Of a stretch of DNA of 31,599 bases, positions 1 through 8,201 are shown one piece after another. A program made the translations under genes and the position numbers. This DNA is from a virus. The stretch spans positions 1-31,599 of IMG/VR virus record IMGVR_UViG_3300027969_002464. One strand, given 5' to 3'. The first letter of the stretch is position 1, and each line of letters starts with the position of its first letter. The notes beneath the pieces are model-generated. The model had not been told where the DNA came from and searched no databases. It saw only the letters and a program-made list of their open reading frames with translations.

Positions 1-1356
1 TCTAGTTTGTATAACAACGGAGTGTTGATTGCAATTCTAAGTGAAGTCACATTTACTCCTGCTACACCATATAACGGTATTGCAAAAGTTTGGGCAGGCC
101 TAACATTTAATCACAGTATTCCTGGTATTAGAATAACTGCTACGGCAACTAATGCAACATCAATTGGTACCATTGATAGCACCCAATTTTTAAGAAACGA
201 TACAAGCGGAGTAATAGACGGACAGTTAGGAATTCTTTCTAATGGTGGACTGTCTATTGGTGAATTTCAAAATATTCAATTATATGTTGATGAGACCAGT
301 GCAGATGTTTCAACAATTCATTCTATGTTAGTTGACACTAAACTTAAAATTTTAGTTAACGGCTCAACTGAAGGTACAGTTTCCGCAGTAACAGTTAATC
401 CGGCAGGCAAGCGTGTTGGTATATGGAATGATGATCCTCAAGCAAATCTTGATGTGCAAGGTAACGTAATAATTCGAGGTAACTTGTTTGTTCAAAATAC
501 TGCAACCAATGTTACAGTTAATAATCTTGTAGTCAATGATATTAACATTGAGCTAGCATCTCCTGCAGGATCTTTACCGGATGCAGGCATTGAAGGCGGC
601 GGCATTACTTTACATGGTACCATCGATCATAATATTTTTTACAGAAACGGAATACCAGGTTGGGAGTTTAATGATAATCTTGGCCTTGTAGCCAATAAAG
701 GCTATTATATTAATAATACAAAGGTTCTTGATAGTGGTCAACTTTATGTTACCCAAGCACCTAATTTAACACAAGTTGGTCTTTTAACACAACTTAACGT
801 TGGTAATATAACAATTTCTACCTCGACAATTAATACAGTTAATGGCAGTGATCTAGTATTAGCTAATTTGGGAATTGGAAAGATTAGTGCCGGCGGAAAG
901 GAAATTTATAACCTAGCATCAACAACACCAAGTAGCAGTACAAGTTCTGCGGTTACAAAATACTATGTTGATAATTTACAAGGGTTAAAAAATAGTACAA
1001 GTTTTGTATTTTCTCTAGATGTTACAGGAATCGGCGACGTTAATTTATTTGTTATACAGTTTTTAAATAGAATGTTGCCATTAGTGTCTAATCCGTTGGA
1101 CACGTATTATATTCCTGATCAAGCAAGGGTTCGAGTGAATTGTATGTTCTTTGCAATTCCGTCATGGACTGTAACTGGTAATAATAATTACGCTGTAGAA
1201 ACAGTAGATAAAAATAACGTAACTAATGCCGTTAGTGTATTAACAGCGGTAACTGTACAAGTAACAAGCCCAGTAACTTATCCTGTAAGCAGTCAGGAAG
1301 TTAGACAATTCTTTGCAATTGGTAGACAGTGGGTCTTTGATCAAATTATACCGTAA
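1..1356 (+). CDS. Tail-fibre/structural protein, 5' partial
   Basis: The reading frame is open at base 1, so the gene begins upstream; a TTG at position 7 is only an internal codon. About 451 residues are visible. The middle carries a pattern familiar from proximal tail-fibre or structural proteins of marine T4-like phages: a run like NLVVNDINIELAS, then GGGITLHG and a WEF motif, followed by alternating Thr/Ser/Asn-rich beta-type sequence and a TKYYVDN segment near residue 320. Low Cys and high Asn/Thr/Val content fit an extended fibre. It is followed 12 nt later by a second fibre gene on the same strand. Exact position in the virion (long fibre, short fibre, baseplate) cannot be told from sequence alone. 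Confidence 0.75.
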   Translation, partial: SSLYNNGVLIAILSEVTFTPATPYNGIAKVWAGLTFNHSIPGIRITATATNATSIGTIDSTQFLRNDTSGVIDGQLGILSNGGLSIGEFQNIQLYVDETSADVSTIHSMLVDTKLKILVNGSTEGTVSAVTVNPAGKRVGIWNDDPQANLDVQGNVIIRGNLFVQNTATNVTVNNLVVNDINIELASPAGSLPDAGIEGGGITLHGTIDHNIFYRNGIPGWEFNDNLGLVANKGYYINNTKVLDSGQLYVTQAPNLTQVGLLTQLNVGNITISTSTINTVNGSDLVLANLGIGKISAGGKEIYNLASTTPSSSTSSAVTKYYVDNLQGLKNSTSFVFSLDVTGIGDVNLFVIQFLNRMLPLVSNPLDTYYIPDQARVRVNCMFFAIPSWTVTGNNNYAVETVDKNNVTNAVSVLTAVTVQVTSPVTYPVSSQEVRQFFAIGRQWVFDQIIP

Positions 1357-1368
1357 TAGGAAATAGTA

Positions 1369-3489
1369 ATGGCGTATAACATTTATAAATCGGACGGAAC
1401 ACAACTAGTAGCATTAGATGACTACTTAATTGATAATACTACCTTAAGTATTAATCTTATTGGAAAAAATGTTTCCGGATACGGTGCCCAGCAAAACGAA
1501 AATTTTCTATACTTATTAGAAAATTTTGCTAGAACAGCACCTCCCGCAAGCCCCTTAGCAGGACAATTATGGTTTGATAAAGCAACTGAGAGGTTGCGGC
1601 CAATGGTATACGACGGCGGCTCTTGGAGACCAATTGGCGTTACATTAGTTTCCTCAACATCATCTGACTCTTCGATGGTTAGCGGCGCGATAATTTCAGC
1701 AAACTTAGAAGGCGATTTTTGGTATAATACAGATAAAGGCCAGTTGTTTATTAATACTGGTACTGGATTTTCTTTAATTGGTCCGGAGGCCGCGCCCGGA
1801 TTTGCAAAAACTAGAATGAGTTCTGAAGTCGTACTTGATAACGGGTTACAAGAAAAACCAGTAATTAAAATGATAGTCGACGATGAAACAGTTGCTATAT
1901 TAAGTGGCCAGTCTTTTATAGGAGGCGTTACTCTATCTGCAGAGGGATTTAGTAGAGTTTATCGCGGGCTTACATTAAAAAATTATAATAATCTAACTAG
2001 ATACAGTACCACAACTACTGATGTATTATTCCACGGCATAGTTGAGCAGTTAGACGAATCATATCCGAGACGTGACCAAGACGAACATATTACTGGCAAT
2101 TGGATTTTTGATGATTTCAAACTATTACAATTTGGATCTGCGGGCAATAGTGCAATCAAGTTTCAAAGTTTCGGCGGCGGCTTTCCTCCTACACTAGAAC
2201 TAAGTCACGGTGCAGGAACTATTACTTTTGCTAGTTACAATGGCTCGTTAATCTATAACGGGGAATCGGTAGTTCCTAATGTAACAAATACTCAAGACCT
2301 TGGCGCCGCGGCATATAAATTTAATAATGTCTATACTAAAACTTTAAATTCCGGCGGTCCACTATTAGGCTCATCGATTAGCGGAGTATGGAGTCTTGCG
2401 CAAGACGCCGAGTTTAACCCGAACAGCGATAACGGCAACAATTTAGGTAAAGCATCTTTAAGATTTAAAGACATTTATACTTTTGGTATAAATTCGGGTG
2501 CTGACCAGGGATTTATAAAAGGAAACTGGGCATTAGACTCTGCTATTGAATTTTTACCTAGGGTTGATAGTACAAATGACCTCGGAGCATCTACTAGAAA
2601 ATTTAAAATAGTTTACACTAATGGAATTGCAACCGACGATCCTTATACTGCCCTAAATGTAACAGGACAACTTACAGTTGACGGGACTATAGTTCCAGCG
2701 ATAGATAACCAATATAATATTGGCGATCCTGCAAAGACATATAATACAATATATACAAAATCTGTTGAGACAGAAACAGCAACAGTCGGCGCACTGAACG
2801 CAACAGTACAGCAGTTGTTGGACAGTTTTGGTAATACCATTAGCCGCTTTGATAGAGATGCGCAATTAACTTCAAACAGCGATTCGCGATTACCTACCCA
2901 AAGATCCGTTAAAGCCTATGTTGATTCTGTGCGTAACGGCATAATTTTGCAAATCGCGGCACTTCAGCAAACATTACAAAATCAAATTAATGCTTTAGAT
3001 ATTGTTCCGATTGGTACAGTTTTCTATACAGCAACAAGTAACTGCCCTGCAGGATTCCTTGTATGCGACGGAAGCTCTCTTGTTGTTGCAACATATCAAA
3101 GACTGTTCAATGCAATTGGATATACATATGGTGGATCAGGTGCTAATTTTAGATTGCCAGATTTACGAGGCGAATTTATTCGAGGATTTGATGCCGGCAG
3201 AGGTGTTGACTCCGGTCGTATTTTTGGTGCCGCACAAGGTGAACAATCTAAATTACCACAACATTACCATGCAATGCCAGGCGACGATCAATTAACCTTT
3301 GCAGGAAATACATCAGGATGGCCAAATAAAAGTCTTGCCCAATTTGGATACGATGCCCGATCAGTGGGAGGCGGAGGCGGACAACTTTGGTTAACTACGG
3401 ATGCTCTTAATTTTGATGGCGTAACAATTAGCGGCGAGCCAGAAACTAGACCACGTAACGTTGCACTATTACCAATAATTAAATATTAA
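1369..3489 (+). CDS. Tail fibre protein with C-terminal tail-collar domain
   Basis: 706 aa; the start is supported by an AGGAA ribosome site 7-8 nt upstream. The N-terminus (about residues 25-75: GKNVSGYG, ENFLYLLENFA, GQLWFD) is an attachment-type module shared with the next gene. The middle (about residues 305-465) holds four spaced repeats of the form LGxxxxKFxxVYT, typical of fibre shafts. The C-terminus (about residues 545-706) is a phage tail collar domain: PIGTVFYTA, PAGFLVCDGS, FRLPDLRGEFIRG, then a Gly-rich stretch and a final PRNVALLPIIKY. Collar domains sit at the tips of short tail fibres such as T4 gp12 and contact the host surface. Probably a receptor-binding or fibre-tip protein. 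The gene is probably expressed late from an upstream promoter outside the window. Confidence 0.88.
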   Translation: MAYNIYKSDGTQLVALDDYLIDNTTLSINLIGKNVSGYGAQQNENFLYLLENFARTAPPASPLAGQLWFDKATERLRPMVYDGGSWRPIGVTLVSSTSSDSSMVSGAIISANLEGDFWYNTDKGQLFINTGTGFSLIGPEAAPGFAKTRMSSEVVLDNGLQEKPVIKMIVDDETVAILSGQSFIGGVTLSAEGFSRVYRGLTLKNYNNLTRYSTTTTDVLFHGIVEQLDESYPRRDQDEHITGNWIFDDFKLLQFGSAGNSAIKFQSFGGGFPPTLELSHGAGTITFASYNGSLIYNGESVVPNVTNTQDLGAAAYKFNNVYTKTLNSGGPLLGSSISGVWSLAQDAEFNPNSDNGNNLGKASLRFKDIYTFGINSGADQGFIKGNWALDSAIEFLPRVDSTNDLGASTRKFKIVYTNGIATDDPYTALNVTGQLTVDGTIVPAIDNQYNIGDPAKTYNTIYTKSVETETATVGALNATVQQLLDSFGNTISRFDRDAQLTSNSDSRLPTQRSVKAYVDSVRNGIILQIAALQQTLQNQINALDIVPIGTVFYTATSNCPAGFLVCDGSSLVVATYQRLFNAIGYTYGGSGANFRLPDLRGEFIRGFDAGRGVDSGRIFGAAQGEQSKLPQHYHAMPGDDQLTFAGNTSGWPNKSLAQFGYDARSVGGGGGQLWLTTDALNFDGVTISGEPETRPRNVALLPIIKY
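2287..2763 (+). repeat. Four degenerate fibre-shaft repeats in the collar protein
   Basis: Four copies, about 47 residues apart, of a motif with Leu/Ile-Gly, an aromatic residue and a Y-T ending: DLGAAAYKFNNVYTK, NLGKASLRFKDIYTF, DLGASTRKFKIVYTN, NIGDPAKTYNTIYTK. They are protein-level repeats; the DNA has diverged. One further copy (DLGTETNRFRNGYIK) occurs in the next gene at about 4528-4572. Such repeats are common in phage fibre shafts. Confidence 0.7.
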
Positions 3490-3493
3490 AACT

Positions 3494-5470
3494 ATGCCAT
3501 ATACACTAAGAAAAACTAACGGAACAACACTTGCAATCATTCAAGATGGCGCAATTGAAACGTCTACGGACTTAACTTTTGTAGGTAAAAACTATGCAGG
3601 GTACGGCCAAACAGTTAACGAAAATTTCCTACAGCTATTAGAAAATTTTGCAAGTTCAAAGATTCCAGAAAAGCCGTTAACAGGGCAACTGTATTTTGAT
3701 ACAGGGGTACTAAAATTAAAAGTATTTGATGGTGTTAGGTTTAAAAGTCTAACAGTTACTGATACTAATAATAAACGTCCTAGCGATTTACGAATAGGGG
3801 ATCAATGGTTTGATCCAGTAAATCAAAAATTATATGTTTATAATGGTTCTGATTATGTTATGATCGGACCAGAAAAAGCAGTGACCGCATTGCAGTCTCA
3901 AGTTGCAGGTATAGTAGTACAAGATAGTATCGGTAGTTCATATACTGTTTTACAATCAAGTGTGGGCTCTGGCCCGGGCACAATGACTGCAATATTTTCA
4001 CCGAATGCATTTACTCCTAATAGTCAAAGTACTATTGTCACAGAACAATTTTTTGGAAACGTTGCTAGAGGCATTACATTGCCTGGAACTACCGCAGTAC
4101 TGGGAACTAAAGATACTACTGTTATCGGAGCACTTCCTGCAAAAAATAATCAATGGATTTTCTTTGGTGCGGCAGGGTCTTCATGGGGAATGGTTGAAAG
4201 AGATGCGTTGGGAGAAAACGTATTCTACGATGCTAAAAACTACATTCGTCGAGATGAATTTGCGGCATTCAGTGGATCTTTAAACATTAATAACAACGAT
4301 GGTCTAACTATTGGTTTAAATCAAGTTATTCGTTTAAATGTAGATCCTGCAATCGGTAATGATCAACTTAATTTAACTAACCTACAAGCGACAAACATCA
4401 ACTTCAACGGAAAATATAACGGAACATTTACTAATTTGTTAGCAATCGATTCCGGAGTTGGTTTTATTGCCCTAGTTCCAAATAAAGGTTTAGGGAACCC
4501 ATCTACACCTACTGGTATTCCTGTAGATCTTGGAACAGAAACAAATAGATTTAGAAATGGCTATATAAAGAATTTGTATGCCAGCGTTCTTTCAACATCC
4601 ACGAATGGTACAATACAAGGAACTTGGACACTATCTGCAGGTTCTAGTATTGTAGGTGGTAGCGTTGTTGCAACTACCGCAGTTACAGCAACCAACGCAG
4701 TAAATTTACAAAGTTATGATAATACAACATTTGTACATGCAAAAATAGATGAAACAGGGTTAAGTATCGCACAACGCCAATCAAACGGCACTCTAACTGT
4801 TGCAGGAGTTAATGCTGGTACTGGCGGCATTGCCTACCTAACTGGAGATTGGCGTGTAGGGACTTCTTCGTCTATTCAAGCAAGTACACTATTAGGCAGT
4901 GGAACATCTTCAAGCTATTTAGGCGCATCTTCTAATGCAACTAACAACACTATTGCTCAAAGAACTGACACCGGTGGATTGCTTGCCGCGTATGTACGTA
5001 GTCCTCAACTTCAAGCCGGTGCATTAGAAAGTTCAAATGGTAAAATAGTTGGTCAGTGGTCGCTAGAAGGTACAAGTTCTATGCAAGCTACGTTTGCTGA
5101 CATTGCAGAAAGATACGAAGCGGATACCAAATATACTACAGGTACTGTTGTAATTATTGGTGGTTCAAAAGAAGTTACAGTAACTTCAGCAAGAGCATGT
5201 CCGCATGTTGCTGGAATAATTTCTACCAAGCCTGCGTTCAAGATGAATTATGCGGCCGGTGACGATGACACGCATCCTTATATTGCGTTAAAAGGTCGTG
5301 TACCTTGTAAAGTGATTGCTCCAGTTCATAAGTCAGACAGACTTGTTACATCAACAGTTGAAGGTTACGCAGAAGCCTTTAAAGAGGGTGATAGTCCAAA
5401 TGCAGTTTTAGGAATTGCTTTAGAAGACTGGTTCGGTGAGCCCGGTGTTATAGAAGTAATGGTCAAATAA
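3494..5470 (+). CDS. Tail fibre protein with G2-like C-terminal domain
   Basis: 658 aa. The first 75 residues (GKNYAGYGQ, ENFLQLLENFA, GQLYFD) are clearly paralogous to the N-terminus of the preceding gene, suggesting both fibres dock on the same kind of partner. The middle is Asn/Thr/Gly-rich beta-type sequence. The last about 120 residues begin FADIAERYEAD and contain GTVVIIGGSKEVTVT, HVAGIIST, KGRVPCKV and a final LGIALEDW. This resembles the Peptidase_G2 / intramolecular-chaperone-like C-terminal domain seen on many phage fibres, which can trimerise the fibre and then cleave itself. I see the domain resemblance but cannot assign the cleavage residue. The start lies 4 nt after the previous stop with no clear ribosome site, so translational coupling is likely. 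Confidence 0.85.
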   Translation: MPYTLRKTNGTTLAIIQDGAIETSTDLTFVGKNYAGYGQTVNENFLQLLENFASSKIPEKPLTGQLYFDTGVLKLKVFDGVRFKSLTVTDTNNKRPSDLRIGDQWFDPVNQKLYVYNGSDYVMIGPEKAVTALQSQVAGIVVQDSIGSSYTVLQSSVGSGPGTMTAIFSPNAFTPNSQSTIVTEQFFGNVARGITLPGTTAVLGTKDTTVIGALPAKNNQWIFFGAAGSSWGMVERDALGENVFYDAKNYIRRDEFAAFSGSLNINNNDGLTIGLNQVIRLNVDPAIGNDQLNLTNLQATNINFNGKYNGTFTNLLAIDSGVGFIALVPNKGLGNPSTPTGIPVDLGTETNRFRNGYIKNLYASVLSTSTNGTIQGTWTLSAGSSIVGGSVVATTAVTATNAVNLQSYDNTTFVHAKIDETGLSIAQRQSNGTLTVAGVNAGTGGIAYLTGDWRVGTSSSIQASTLLGSGTSSSYLGASSNATNNTIAQRTDTGGLLAAYVRSPQLQAGALESSNGKIVGQWSLEGTSSMQATFADIAERYEADTKYTTGTVVIIGGSKEVTVTSARACPHVAGIISTKPAFKMNYAAGDDDTHPYIALKGRVPCKVIAPVHKSDRLVTSTVEGYAEAFKEGDSPNAVLGIALEDWFGEPGVIEVMVK

Positions 5471-5492
5471 AAAGCACCCTAGGGTGCTTTTT
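5469..5492. terminator. Bidirectional rho-independent terminator
   Basis: A perfect 24-nt inverted repeat: A-tract, GCACCC, its complement and a T-tract. The arms are 12 bp including the A/T flanks, with no obvious loop bases. It sits exactly between the convergent stop codons at 5470 (+) and 5493 (-), so it can end transcription from both sides. Confidence 0.9.
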
Positions 5493-6062
5493 TTATGCTT
5501 CGACTGTTTCGGCCTTTGCTTTCTTTTTTGGCGGATCCAATTCATCAGCTTGTTTACGTAATTTTGCGGCTTCCTTGTATAAGGCATCTGCTCTACTGCG
5601 CATTTCTGCTGGGCTCATTGTCTCTGTAGAAATTGTCGAGGATTTAACCTCTTCAACTTTTGCAATTTCTTTTTCTTCTACGGAACCAGAAGATGAAAGG
5701 TCATCAACAGTTACACCCTTTTGGGTAGCAATTAGTTGATTCAATTCGTCCAACTGAATAGAAGTTTTAGGTTCAGGAGTTACAAGCACACCCGAAGTAG
5801 GTACCTTCTTTAGATAACCGTTGGTATGTAAAAACGCCAACATGTTGCTACCATCTGGAAATTTGCGTACTGCTAACACATCTGCAATTTCATTAGATTG
5901 CTGTCCACTATCACTTTCGACGATACTCATAAGAGCATCGTGATAAGATTCTCCTAGACTAGCGGCGCCAATTACAAGGGCACTCTGTGAGTCTCCGGGC
6001 AAGGTGCGGTAAGCAATTACTACCTTGGCTCCGTTATTTTTCATTTTACCAACGTGTTTCAT
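5493..6062 (-). CDS. Conserved phage protein of unknown function, Lys/Glu-rich C-terminus
   Basis: 189 aa, preceded by a strong AAGGAG ribosome site. The N-terminal half (KNNGAKVVIAYRTLPGDS, YHDALMSIVES, VLAVRKFPDGS, FLHTNGYLKKVPT) looks like a small folded beta/alpha domain. From about residue 115 the sequence becomes Ser/Glu/Lys-rich and ends in a likely helical, charged tail (MRSRADALYKEAAKLRKQAD, then PPKKKAKAE). No enzyme motif is seen. It is the last gene of the - strand group and follows two other small unknowns. Its position beside the fibre genes and behind a possible late promoter suggests a virion or assembly role, but that is inference only. Confidence 0.7.
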   Translation of the reverse strand: MKHVGKMKNNGAKVVIAYRTLPGDSQSALVIGAASLGESYHDALMSIVESDSGQQSNEIADVLAVRKFPDGSNMLAFLHTNGYLKKVPTSGVLVTPEPKTSIQLDELNQLIATQKGVTVDDLSSSGSVEEKEIAKVEEVKSSTISTETMSPAEMRSRADALYKEAAKLRKQADELDPPKKKAKAETVEA

Positions 6063-6073
6063 CGTAGGTCTCC

Positions 6074-6364
6074 TTAAGCGGGTTGTTTAACGCCGTCTTC
6101 TTTGCCTTCAGATGGTGGTAGTTGTTGTGGGTAAACTGCTTCTAAGAATGTATTCAACTTATTGAATACTGTACCAACAGCGGCCATTTCTGCGGCACGG
6201 AAAGCGCCTCTTTGTGCGGCTACATCAATAACTGCACGTAAGTTTGTTAGGTCTGCAATCGTAAGCTCTGGGTTACCAGCCGGTTGCTGTGCCTGTTCTG
6301 TACCAGCATCACCGCCAACTGATTCAGTTGCTTGAGCGCCGGTTCCTTTATCTAATTCTGCCAT
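6074..6364 (-). CDS. Small acidic conserved phage protein
   Basis: 96 aa with an AGGAGATA ribosome site 6 nt upstream of ATG. The first about 30 residues are Gly/Ala/Gln-rich and probably disordered. The core (TIADLTNLRAVIDVAAQRGA, then FRAAEMAAVGTVFNKLNTFLEAV) is predicted helical and is a pattern I associate with small conserved proteins of marine T4-like phages. No catalytic motif, signal peptide or membrane segment. Likely cotranscribed with its two neighbours. Function unknown. Confidence 0.7.
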   Translation of the reverse strand: MAELDKGTGAQATESVGGDAGTEQAQQPAGNPELTIADLTNLRAVIDVAAQRGAFRAAEMAAVGTVFNKLNTFLEAVYPQQLPPSEGKEDGVKQPA

Positions 6365-6382
6365 TTGTATCTCCTAATAATA

Positions 6383-6658
6383 TTATTTGTGTAAGTATGG
6401 GCATGCCAGACTAAACATAGTTAGCTCAGCAGGATCTTCGAAGCCTAAATTCTGAGTTTCAATCATTTTGTTATTGTCATCAATTTTAAGCGATCTTGCC
6501 ACAGCGTACCTTCCGTTTAGGTTATTATAAATCCAATTACTCATGTTGTCGATTTCCGCAGTTTTTACAGAAATCTTGGAAAAATGCTCAGGAACCCAAT
6601 TTAACTTTCGAAGTCCTAGAACATTTAATGGATTTACACTTCCTTTTGCCAATGCCAT
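6383..6658 (-). CDS. Small conserved phage protein of unknown function
   Basis: 91 aa. Recognisable elements are NWVPEHFSKI, IDNMSNWIYNNLNGRYAVAR and a C-terminal PAELTMFSLACPYLHK. No known domain is evident. The start follows a short leader containing GTAGG and a T4-late-type TATAAATA element. First gene of a three-gene group (6658 down to 5493) that ends at the terminator beside the fibre genes. Confidence 0.7.
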   Translation of the reverse strand: MALAKGSVNPLNVLGLRKLNWVPEHFSKISVKTAEIDNMSNWIYNNLNGRYAVARSLKIDDNNKMIETQNLGFEDPAELTMFSLACPYLHK

Positions 6659-6670
6659 AATATACCTACT

Positions 6671-7921
6671 TTATTTATAGTAAGCGTAATTGCCGAATGG
6701 TGGAATTATGGAATCAGTTCCGTGGATAACAAACAGCGTATCGCAGTAGTTTTCGTCACCCCATTCACCGCAAGGATAGCCATCTGTAAACATAATGAAC
6801 TTCTTAGGCTCAATACCTTCTTCTTTCATAAATTCCCAGTTAGCTTCAAAATCAGTACCGCCACCACCTTTTGGTTTATAGTCCATAATTTCGTCTGCAT
6901 TATCACCAGTGAATTCTGCATAGTTGTAGATGGATGTATCAAAACACCACAGTTTTAATTTGAAGTCTTTGTACTCATCCATAATACCTTTAATTTCGCT
7001 TAAGAAGTCTTTAGCCATCTCGTCAGTAATACTTCCGCTCATATCAATGCTGGTGCAAACATCGATAGTTTCTTCGTTCATCATTCCAGGGAGAATGGCA
7101 CCTGAGTGCATACTTTTGCGGTTTGGGCGACTAAAACTAAAATTGCTTTTAATGATGCTTTGAATTTGCATACGCAACAATTCACGCCAATCCATTTTAG
7201 GTTCAGTAAACTCTTTAATAAGACGTGCAACACCAGCCGGTACACGACCTGCGCCAGCGGCAGAAGCGGCACTCACCATTGCTTCTTTGATCTCATCGCG
7301 AATCTTTTTAAGATCCTCTTTGCTTAGTTTAGGACGACCCTTACCTTCTTGATCGCCATCTTTATCACCACCTCCACTACCTTCACCGTCTTCTTCTAAG
7401 TGCTCGTCGAGTAGTTCACCGAGTTCGGATAGGTCAATGTATTGAACTTTATCTTTAAGATCATCATAAATTTCTTCATAGCTCATTCCGCGATATTTGT
7501 TGTCTTGGAAGATTTTAATCTTTGACGGAACGTCACCGATTTTTTCATCTTTAAGAATTTGATTAACAGCAAAGTCTGCGGCAATGTTAGATAACTGAGG
7601 TTCGCGACTGTTACGACGGCCCATGTGGTCAAATACATTGTGCAATACTTCGTGAGCAAATCCGAACTCTGCTTCACGTGGAGTAAGTTTATCTACAAAG
7701 CCAATATTGTAATAAAAATTACGACCATCTGTTGCCAGCGTAGAACACCAATTGCTAGCATCGATTAATTTTAAACGAGTAGCCATATTGCCAAAGAACG
7801 GGTGTTTCAATAACAAGCCTACACGAGCTGTGATAAGTTTGTCTAGAACTTTAGCTTGTTCTTGTGGAGTGTAGACACGAGTTTTGTCTACCTTTGTTTT
7901 TTCTTGTTTCATTACAGTCAT
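6671..7921 (-). CDS. Metallopeptidase-like / VWA domain protein (DUF2201 type), partner of MoxR-like ATPase
   Basis: 416 aa. Residues about 20-130 hold a zinc-peptidase-like motif HEVLHNVFDH (H90, E91, H94, H99), as in the N-terminal DUF2201 metallopeptidase-like domain. Residues 165-200 are an acidic Gly/Asp linker. The C-terminal von Willebrand A domain has a complete MIDAS: D293-M-S-G-S297, T356 in GGGGTDF and D380 in FTDG. The upstream AAA ATPase (8200-9288) and this protein form the classical MoxR-VWA pair, thought to act in chaperone or metal/cofactor-insertion roles. CobT-like annotation is an alternative, since phage CobS-like AAA proteins are common in cyanophages. ATG is preceded by CGGAG, and a consensus promoter lies just upstream. 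Confidence 0.88.
   Translation of the reverse strand: MTVMKQEKTKVDKTRVYTPQEQAKVLDKLITARVGLLLKHPFFGNMATRLKLIDASNWCSTLATDGRNFYYNIGFVDKLTPREAEFGFAHEVLHNVFDHMGRRNSREPQLSNIAADFAVNQILKDEKIGDVPSKIKIFQDNKYRGMSYEEIYDDLKDKVQYIDLSELGELLDEHLEEDGEGSGGGDKDGDQEGKGRPKLSKEDLKKIRDEIKEAMVSAASAAGAGRVPAGVARLIKEFTEPKMDWRELLRMQIQSIIKSNFSFSRPNRKSMHSGAILPGMMNEETIDVCTSIDMSGSITDEMAKDFLSEIKGIMDEYKDFKLKLWCFDTSIYNYAEFTGDNADEIMDYKPKGGGGTDFEANWEFMKEEGIEPKKFIMFTDGYPCGEWGDENYCDTLFVIHGTDSIIPPFGNYAYYK
6672..6679 (-). promoter_or_regulatory. Possible T4-type late promoter (TATAAATA)
   Basis: An exact match to the T4 late -10 element TATAAATA reads on the - strand, overlapping the stop codon of the VWA gene. It ends 13 nt before the ATG of the 91-aa gene, which would leave a very short leader, so the assignment is tentative. 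Confidence 0.35.
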
Positions 7922-7952
7922 TTGTTACTCCGATGTCTAACTATATGTATAT

Positions 7953-7981
7953 ATTATACATTCAATTTACCAGTTTGTCAA
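7953..7981 (-). promoter_or_regulatory. Consensus sigma70 promoter for the VWA gene
   Basis: On the - strand TTGACA (7976-7981), a 17-nt spacer and TATAAT (7953-7958) match the consensus exactly. The -35 overlaps the stop codon of the 58-aa gene. The -10 lies in a 17-bp inverted repeat (7945-7961; arms ATGTATA/TATACAT), a possible operator. The downstream leader contains ACATCGGAGTAA, shared with the folE leader. Confidence 0.85.
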
Positions 7982-8154
7982 TAGTTTTCTTTAACAATAT
8001 AGAAATGAGTTGCTGGATATTTTTCCAAAAGTTCTTGTTCTTTAATCCATTTATTCATATCTGGGGCAGTAAAAAATAATTTACTAGTGAGTCCTTCGAC
8101 TGACTTATTTGTTCCTTTTTCTACTACTGAGAGATACCATGATTTTACAGCCAT
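7978..8154 (-). CDS. 58-aa hypothetical protein
   Basis: A short frame of 58 codons starting MAVKSWYLSVVEKGTNKS and ending FYIVKENY. The ribosome site AAAGGA lies about 9 nt before ATG. The composition is protein-like, with several aromatic residues (W6, Y7, F27, F28, W36, Y46, F51, Y52) and a central helix-like stretch MNKWIKEQELLEKY. It lies between the moxR terminator upstream and the VWA promoter, whose -35 is formed by its own last codons. It would therefore depend on read-through of the terminator. Function unknown. Confidence 0.6.
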   Translation of the reverse strand: MAVKSWYLSVVEKGTNKSVEGLTSKLFFTAPDMNKWIKEQELLEKYPATHFYIVKENY

Positions 8155-8175
8155 TATATTTTATCCTTTAAATTA

Positions 8176-8201
8176 AAAATAGGCCCCGGAGGGCCTATTT
8201 T
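8176..8201 (-). terminator. Rho-independent terminator after the MoxR-like gene
   Basis: A perfect 11-bp stem (AAAATAGGCCC with its complement) closed by a 4-nt loop, followed on the - strand by a T-rich tract. It overlaps the stop codon of the AAA ATPase gene at 8200. Confidence 0.85.

Noticed and set aside
3002-3295. A 97-aa + strand frame inside the collar domain
   Set aside because: It is an alternate frame of a strongly recognised tail collar domain and has no ribosome site or protein-like motifs.
7864-8079. A 71-aa frame on the + strand
   Set aside because: It runs opposite to the VWA start, promoter and the 58-aa gene, has no ribosome site, and is explained as antisense of AT-rich sequence.
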